From NCBI GenBank assembly GCA_965224535.1, contig CBDCZR010000020.1, forward strand, positions 16,848 through 80,847: DNA of 64,000 nucleotides, read 5' to 3'. Source of the DNA: JBCDHN01 sp965224535 (lineage in GTDB: Bacteria; Verrucomicrobiota; Verrucomicrobiia; Verrucomicrobiales; DEV007). Of the stretch, positions 59,630 through 64,000 are shown piece after piece. The notes under the pieces are model-generated. The model saw only the letters and a program-made list of their open reading frames with translations, was not told the DNA's origin and did no database searches. A program made the translations under genes and the position numbers. How positions within the stretch are numbered: the stretch's first letter is position 1; every line of letters starts with the position of its first letter.

Positions 59630-60040
59630 ATGAAGCTGGAAAGTTCGCTCAAAGACAACGCCGGCTTCCTCTACACGGCTCCCTTGCTGGACGTGGTTTT
59701 CCTGTTGTTGGTGTTTTTCCTGCTGGGATCCGGTTTCGTGCTCAAATCCGGCGTTTCAGTCACCGTCCCGGCATCGGCGGCCAGTTTGCCGCCCATCGGC
59801 GCCTCGCATGTGGTCACGGTCTTGCCCGGCGCGACTCCCCAGCTCTACTTCAACGAGCACAAAATTCGGCTGGAAGAGTTGGGCGAGTATCTCGATCGCT
59901 CGGGAGCCGAAATTCGCCACGTGATCGTTCGCGCCGACCAAATGGCGCCGCACGGGTTGGTCGTCAGCGTCACCAACGTCATCCACGAGCGGGGCATGGA
60001 AATTGCCTACGCCACCATTCGACCCGGTTTTTCGCGATGA
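59630..60040 (+). CDS. ExbD/TolR-family proton channel protein
   Basis: A 136-residue protein. A cytosolic N-terminus of about 14 residues precedes one helix (about 16-38, TAPLLDVVFLLLVFFLLGSGF) with Asp 21 at the position of the proton-carrying Asp of ExbD/TolR/AglQ. A periplasmic domain follows, with ASHVVTVLPGATPQLYFNEHK and a VIVRADQMAPHGLVVSV strand. Its stop overlaps the start of the next gene by 4 nt (ATGA), so the two are coupled. Confidence 0.9.
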   Translation: MKLESSLKDNAGFLYTAPLLDVVFLLLVFFLLGSGFVLKSGVSVTVPASAASLPPIGASHVVTVLPGATPQLYFNEHKIRLEELGEYLDRSGAEIRHVIVRADQMAPHGLVVSVTNVIHERGMEIAYATIRPGFSR

Positions 60041-60765
60041 ACCTGCCCTGGCGGCTACCGTTTGAGTGGAGAACGTTCGATTTGTGGAATTGGCGGCTCA
60101 GCTTCGTGCTTGCGGTCGTCGTTTTGGCCCACATCACCGCGTTTTACCTGTTTCAGGTGGTTTACCCGCCTACCAAGCCCATTTCCGCCCAACCGATGCG
60201 GATCACCGTGCTGGATCCCAACGTTCCGGCCGCCGCCCAACTGCTCCGAGAACTGGAAGACCGCGCTTTTGCCTACGGCCCGGGAATTTCCACGGAATTG
60301 GCGGATTTTTCGTTGGAGGAGCTGGGAGCCGCGTTTCGGCCGTCGTTTCACGCCTACCAGATTCCCCTGCGGCCCATCAATCCCGGGGGAACCTCCGCGC
60401 TGGCGGGAATTTCGCCGGGGCGTCTGGAATTGCCGCCGCCGCCCGAGGTCAGCGGTTGGGGCCAAGAGGAGGAGCGCGAACTGCCCCACCTGAGCCAGCC
60501 GAAGGTCCGGGTTGGCCCGCAACTTGCCAACCGCAACCTGCAAGTCGACAGCGAGGCACTGGGAAGGGCTCTGCGCGAGCCAAACGGCCGATTGCGCGCC
60601 AAAGCAGGCGTCAAATCCGATGGCCGGCTGCTCTATTTTCTGGTTTCGGAAGAACCGGAAGGCGGCCTGACTCCCGCCGAGGTGAACATCTTGCGCAGCG
60701 TCCTGCGTTTCGAACCCGGCGCGGCCTTGCCGTTGCAACAAGACTGGATTGAAATAGTCTGGTAG
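60037..60765 (+). CDS. TonB-like membrane-anchored periplasmic protein
   Basis: A 242-residue protein. A basic, aromatic N-terminus (MNLPWRLPFEWRTF) precedes one membrane helix (about 20-44, LSFVLAVVVLAHITAFYLFQVVY), a periplasmic linker with two proline patches (PPPPEVSGW) and a C-terminal domain ending DWIEIVW. The position after ExbB and ExbD is that of TonB, TolA or GltX-like elements that pass force to envelope partners, but I see no convincing TonB_C signature (no YP motif). The call is by position and architecture. Confidence 0.55.
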   Translation: MNLPWRLPFEWRTFDLWNWRLSFVLAVVVLAHITAFYLFQVVYPPTKPISAQPMRITVLDPNVPAAAQLLRELEDRAFAYGPGISTELADFSLEELGAAFRPSFHAYQIPLRPINPGGTSALAGISPGRLELPPPPEVSGWGQEEERELPHLSQPKVRVGPQLANRNLQVDSEALGRALREPNGRLRAKAGVKSDGRLLYFLVSEEPEGGLTPAEVNILRSVLRFEPGAALPLQQDWIEIVW

Positions 60766-60834
60766 GGTTCTTCCCTCTTTGTTTCCCGCTGGAGGGCAAC
60801 AAAGCGCAAAGAACAAGGAACAAAGCACAAAAAA

Positions 60835-61074
60835 GTGTTTCACGTCACCCTCTCGGAATTGATCGTCATTTACCTCTTCCTCATCCTGGGAGGGCTCTTC
60901 GTGCTGTGGATGTTTGGCGAGTTCATCATGACCCGCCGCGCCCGGCGCAATCGCCGCCATCAGTTGGTGTGCCAGGTCTGCAACTGCCATTACGAGGACC
61001 GTAGCGACGAACCCCTCCCCCCTTGTCCGCAGTGCGGGCGGACCAACGAACGCGACCCGGTCAGCGAGATTTGA
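60835..61074 (+). CDS. Small membrane protein with C-terminal zinc ribbon
   Basis: A 79-residue protein with a GTG start at 60835. One membrane helix (about 8-30, LIVIYLFLILGGLFVLWMFGEF) is followed by a basic stretch (TRRARRNRRH) and a zinc ribbon (CQVC about 46-49, CPQCG about 64-68). Basic residues place the zinc ribbon in the cytosol. It lies 69 nt after the TonB-like gene and is a natural last member of this block. It mirrors the zinc ribbon in the first gene at 52687. The function is unknown. Confidence 0.7.
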   Translation: MFHVTLSELIVIYLFLILGGLFVLWMFGEFIMTRRARRNRRHQLVCQVCNCHYEDRSDEPLPPCPQCGRTNERDPVSEI

Positions 61075-61144
61075 GCGTCCTCCCGGCCACAAATCGGGGT
61101 TGGCAACCGTTGCGAACGGCGTAGCCTGTTTTCATCCTCTCCCC

Positions 61145-62638
61145 ATGCATTTTTCGATCCTTTTCCGCCTGCTAGGCGCCATCCTCACCATGGTCTCGCT
61201 GGCCATGGGGCTGTGCTTTCTGGTGGCCTGGTTCGAGGCCTGGCAAGGACGCGAAGACCACGCCATGTGCCCGATCGGTTGTTCCGCGTTGGTCACCGGA
61301 TTTGCCGGTGTTGCGTTCCTTTTTTTCGGCCGCCACGGAAAGCCGGAGCAAGTTTTGCGCAAAGAGGCCATCGCGACGGTGGGGCTGGGTTGGCTGGCCG
61401 CGGGACTGTTCGGCAGCTTGCCGTTCGTGCTCTGCGAGGGCCGTTTAACCTGGCCGCACGCGTTTTTTGAGTCGATGTCCGGATTTACGACGACCGGCTC
61501 CACCGTTCTGGCCGGGCTCGACACCACGCCGGACAGCATCCTGCTCTGGCGCAGTCTCTCGCAGTGGATCGGCGGCTTGGGCATTCTGGCGCTCATCGTG
61601 GCCTTGCTCTCAACCTTCGGCGTCAGCGGAAAATCGCTCTTCGGCGCGGAAACTTCGCTGAAACTGGGCGATGCGACCACTTCGCGGGTCAAAGACCTGA
61701 CTTTCCGGCTCTGGATGATCTACGGCGGGCTCACGTTGGCCTGTTGGCTGGGGCTTTGGGCCGTGGGAAGCTCTGCACCGGTCAAAATCACCGGGTTTGA
61801 GGCGCTGCTCTACGCGTTGACCACGGTTTCGACCGGCGGATTCGCCCCGCACGACCAAAGCGTGGGCCACTTTCAATCCGCGGCGGTGGAGACGTTTCTC
61901 TGCGCGTTCATGTTCGTCAGCAGCTTGAGCATGATTCTGGTTTTGCACCTGGTGACGGCTAATTTCCGCTCCAAAGCCGGCCGGACGGAGGCCAAGGGGT
62001 TCATCACGCTGGTTGGCATCGCCTGGGCCACCATCACCATCGATTTGTGGCTCAACCACGAAAGTGAAGGCTGGGCGGCTCTGCGCCAGAGCTTGTTCCC
62101 CGTCATTTCGCTCAGCTCCTCGACCGGTTTCGGCGCGGGCGACTACGATCAGTGGCCGCTCTTTGCCCGCACCATGCTGTTTTTGCTCATGGCTATTGGC
62201 GGTTGCAGCGGCTCGACCGCCGGCGGAGTGAAGGTGGCGCGCCTGGCGATCATGGTCAAAGTCATGGCTCAGGAGGTGCGGCGCACGTTTCGGCCTAATT
62301 TGGTGGCCCCCATCCGGATGGACGGCCAAAACGTGGATGCCGACGGCCAGCGCGCCGTGCTCACCTACCTGGTGTTCGTGGCGAGCCTGGTTTTGGTCTC
62401 CACTTCGCTCATCAGCCTGTTCGAGCCCGGGATCAGCGACCTGAATTCTGCGTTTGGCGCGGTTTTTGCCACGTTTTTCAACATGGGCCCGGGTTTTGGC
62501 AGTTTGGGGCCGACGGATAACTTCGCGCACCTGCACGAGTTCACCCTGGTGTTCCTGAGCCTGCTGATGTTGCTGGGCCGGTTGGAGATTTTCGTGGTTT
62601 TGGCGCTATTTTCGCGCTCGTTGTGGTCGCAACACTAA
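61145..62638 (+). CDS. trkH: Trk/Ktr potassium uptake membrane subunit TrkH
   Basis: A 497-residue K+ channel-like transporter from ATG 61145; an in-frame start at 61100 adds 15 non-family residues. The four P-loop/M2 repeats have selectivity signatures: MSGFTTTGSTVL, TVSTGGFAPHD, LSSSTGFGAGDYDQWP and FATFFNMGPGFGSLGP. QWIGGLGILAL is the usual helix sequence after the first loop. The gating partner TrkA is not in the window. It converges on the histidine kinase (22 nt between stops). Confidence 0.92.
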   Translation: MHFSILFRLLGAILTMVSLAMGLCFLVAWFEAWQGREDHAMCPIGCSALVTGFAGVAFLFFGRHGKPEQVLRKEAIATVGLGWLAAGLFGSLPFVLCEGRLTWPHAFFESMSGFTTTGSTVLAGLDTTPDSILLWRSLSQWIGGLGILALIVALLSTFGVSGKSLFGAETSLKLGDATTSRVKDLTFRLWMIYGGLTLACWLGLWAVGSSAPVKITGFEALLYALTTVSTGGFAPHDQSVGHFQSAAVETFLCAFMFVSSLSMILVLHLVTANFRSKAGRTEAKGFITLVGIAWATITIDLWLNHESEGWAALRQSLFPVISLSSSTGFGAGDYDQWPLFARTMLFLLMAIGGCSGSTAGGVKVARLAIMVKVMAQEVRRTFRPNLVAPIRMDGQNVDADGQRAVLTYLVFVASLVLVSTSLISLFEPGISDLNSAFGAVFATFFNMGPGFGSLGPTDNFAHLHEFTLVFLSLLMLLGRLEIFVVLALFSRSLWSQH

Positions 62639-62660
62639 TTTTGGCGATTCGCGGGCTCAA

Positions 62661-64000
62661 CTACGCCGCCTTCGCCAATTTTTTGTGATTGCGCATGATG
62701 GCCTCGCGCAACTCCGCCAATGCCACCGGCTTGGTCAGGAAATCGTCCATCCCCACCTCCATGCAGCTCTCGCGAACGCCGGTCAGCGCGTGGCCGGTCA
62801 TGGCCATGATGACCGGCTGCTTGGGCAGGTCGAAATTGCCGCGAATCATCCGCGTGGAGTCGATGCCGCCGAGCACGGGCATCTGCAAGTCCATGATGAT
62901 CATGTCGAAATCTCCGCCGTCGTTCACCGCGTTGGCGCCGTCCAGGCCGTTGCCGGCAATTTCCACCTCGTAACCCATCTTTTTGAGCATCATGGAGACG
63001 ATTTTCTGATTGAGCGGCTGATCCTCGACCAACAAGAATTTGGGCCGGGTAATCGGCGGCCATGCTCTTGCCGGTCCCTTCAGCTTCCTCCTTTTCCGCG
63101 GCGACGACGTCGTCTGAGAAGATGCGCGCGAGATTCTGCAGGACGTCGCGCTCTTTGAATGGTTTGGGCACCTGGCACACTTTGGGACGTTTTTGCAGCG
63201 GAATCTGGTGCCCGGCGCGATGCATGACCATCACGGGAACGTTGTGCGTGGCCAGTTGATTGACGAACGCGATGAGTTGCTCCTGATCCTGGCCGACGGC
63301 GTCCATGACCACGCCTTGGGGGCTCAGTTTACCCAGCTCGGTAAAGGTTTGCGCGCCCAAACCCGGGATTGCGTGGGCATCCATGGCCCAGCCTTCCAGG
63401 TATGTCTTGACCAGCTCGGCAAACGCGGCGTTTTGGCTGACCACGGCGATTTTTTTCTCCCGAATGGCCTCGTAGTAGGGGAAGAGGTGCTCCATGCGCG
63501 GCTGCTCGGAGTCGATTTTAGCGGAATTTCGAAAAGGAAGGTCGAGCCCTCACCAACCGTGCTTTCCACCCGCAGGTTGCCTTCCATCAGCTCGGTCATT
63601 TTCCGGCAAATCGCCAATCCCAGGCCGGATCCGCCGTATTCGCGCGTGGTGGAGTTGTCCACCTGCTGGAAGGCTTCGAAATGAGTTCGCGATGCTCCTC
63701 GGCGATGCCCATCCCGGTGTCGCGCACGGTAAACTGGATGACCGGCTTGGCATCCTCGGTTTCGGTCACGGTAGCGCGAATTTCGATTTCGCCGCCGGCC
63801 GGGGTGAATTTGATCGAGTTGTCGACCAAATTGATCAAAACCTGGCGCAAGCGTTCGTAATCGCCGAAAACAGCCTCGGGAATGGTGGGATCGACCCAAT
63901 GCATCAGCTCCAGGTCCTTTTCGTGAGCCTTGTAAGTCTGGCGTTCGGTCACCTCCTCCAGCAATTCGCGCATTTCCATGGATTTGAGATCCAGAACCAC
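62661..64000 (-). pseudogene. Hybrid histidine kinase with three frameshifts, cut by window edge
   Basis: The 3' part of a sensor kinase, read in four frames. The HATPase domain has the N-box NLVDNSIKFT (63.8 kb), G1 box DTGMGI and, after a shift, FEAFQQVDNSTTREYGGSGLGLAI. Then come a degenerate receiver (VVSQNAAFAELVKTYL) and a true receiver (LVEDQPLNQKIV with the phospho-acceptor Asp in IIMDLQMPVLGG). Two shifts are each cured by adding one base to a homopolymer, at the A-run 63679-63681 and the T-run 63516-63519; a third lies at 63035-63100. The gene is either a decayed pseudogene or sequence error. The N-terminal sensor lies beyond base 64000. Confidence 0.8.

Noticed and set aside
1..64000. 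Frequent CCTAAC/GTTAGG and GCTAAC/GTTAGC hexamers on both strands
   Set aside because: By rough hand count there are about 33 CCTAAC/GTTAGG, close to what base composition predicts, with no obvious strand or position pattern. A proper Markov-model count would be needed to claim a motif.

Overview
The window is GC-rich bacterial DNA. The gene content points to the Planctomycetota-Verrucomicrobiota group, most likely Verrucomicrobiota. The markers are two DUF1549/DUF1553 proteins, a DUF1501 protein, a DUF5069 protein, an ECF sigma factor of the Rhodopirellula/Verrucomicrobium type coupled to a FecR-LamG protein, a secreted PPC-domain protein, a DUF5916 protein and an S1 sulfatase. The organism is inferred from these families only; no 16S gene is present. 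Genes are closely packed on both strands and there is one tRNA (Pro, CGG). I see no CRISPR array, prophage or intact insertion sequence.

Layout. 1-5.2 kb: end of a PPC-domain protein, DUF5069, then a CreD-like membrane protein with a secreted partner. 5.3-10.2 kb: GNAT acetyltransferase, Der GTPase, DUF1549/DUF1553. 10.3-13.0 kb: a DUF2339 gene and an alpha-2-macroglobulin gene, both missing their 5' parts and meeting head to head at about 12.62 kb. 13.1-18.7 kb: zinc-ribbon protein, SGNH-sulfatase fusion, tRNA-Pro, acpS and pgsA. 18.8-24.3 kb: a STAND NTPase core, Uma2 nuclease, ECF sigma/FecR-LamG pair and a Gfo/Idh/MocA oxidoreductase. 24.5-27.9 kb: pstSCAB, closed by a strong terminator. 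28.3-33.6 kb: PutA-like proline catabolic enzyme and DUF5916. 33.7-36.8 kb: glutamine amidotransferase, DUF4058 and a SUMF1-type protein. 37-40.3 kb: an LsrF aldolase followed by a chimeric protein with LEA-like 33-residue repeats and a sugar-isomerase TIM barrel. 40.4-47.4 kb: trypsin-like protease, GT39-like membrane protein, ZnuA-like lipoprotein and RseP. 47.5-52.5 kb: HicB-like protein, a nested inverted-repeat element, DUF1501, a MenH-like hydrolase and a second DUF1549/DUF1553.

52.7-61.1 kb holds the most interesting block, all on the plus strand. It runs: a zinc-ribbon/membrane protein, a 944-residue Pro/Ala/Glu-rich protein with a roadblock-like C-terminus, an MglA small GTPase with every catalytic residue at Myxococcus numbering, an MglB-like roadblock protein, ExbB/TolQ and ExbD/TolR proteins, a TonB-like protein and a membrane zinc ribbon. 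The composition parallels the Myxococcus MglAB switch plus the AglRQS proton-driven motor, and it may be a polarity or motility-like module. 61.1-64.0 kb: TrkH, then a hybrid histidine kinase with three frameshifts running off the right edge.

In function, most of the window is housekeeping (Der, AcpS, PgsA, RseP, tRNA), nutrient uptake (phosphate, metal, potassium) and secreted degradative proteins typical of the group.
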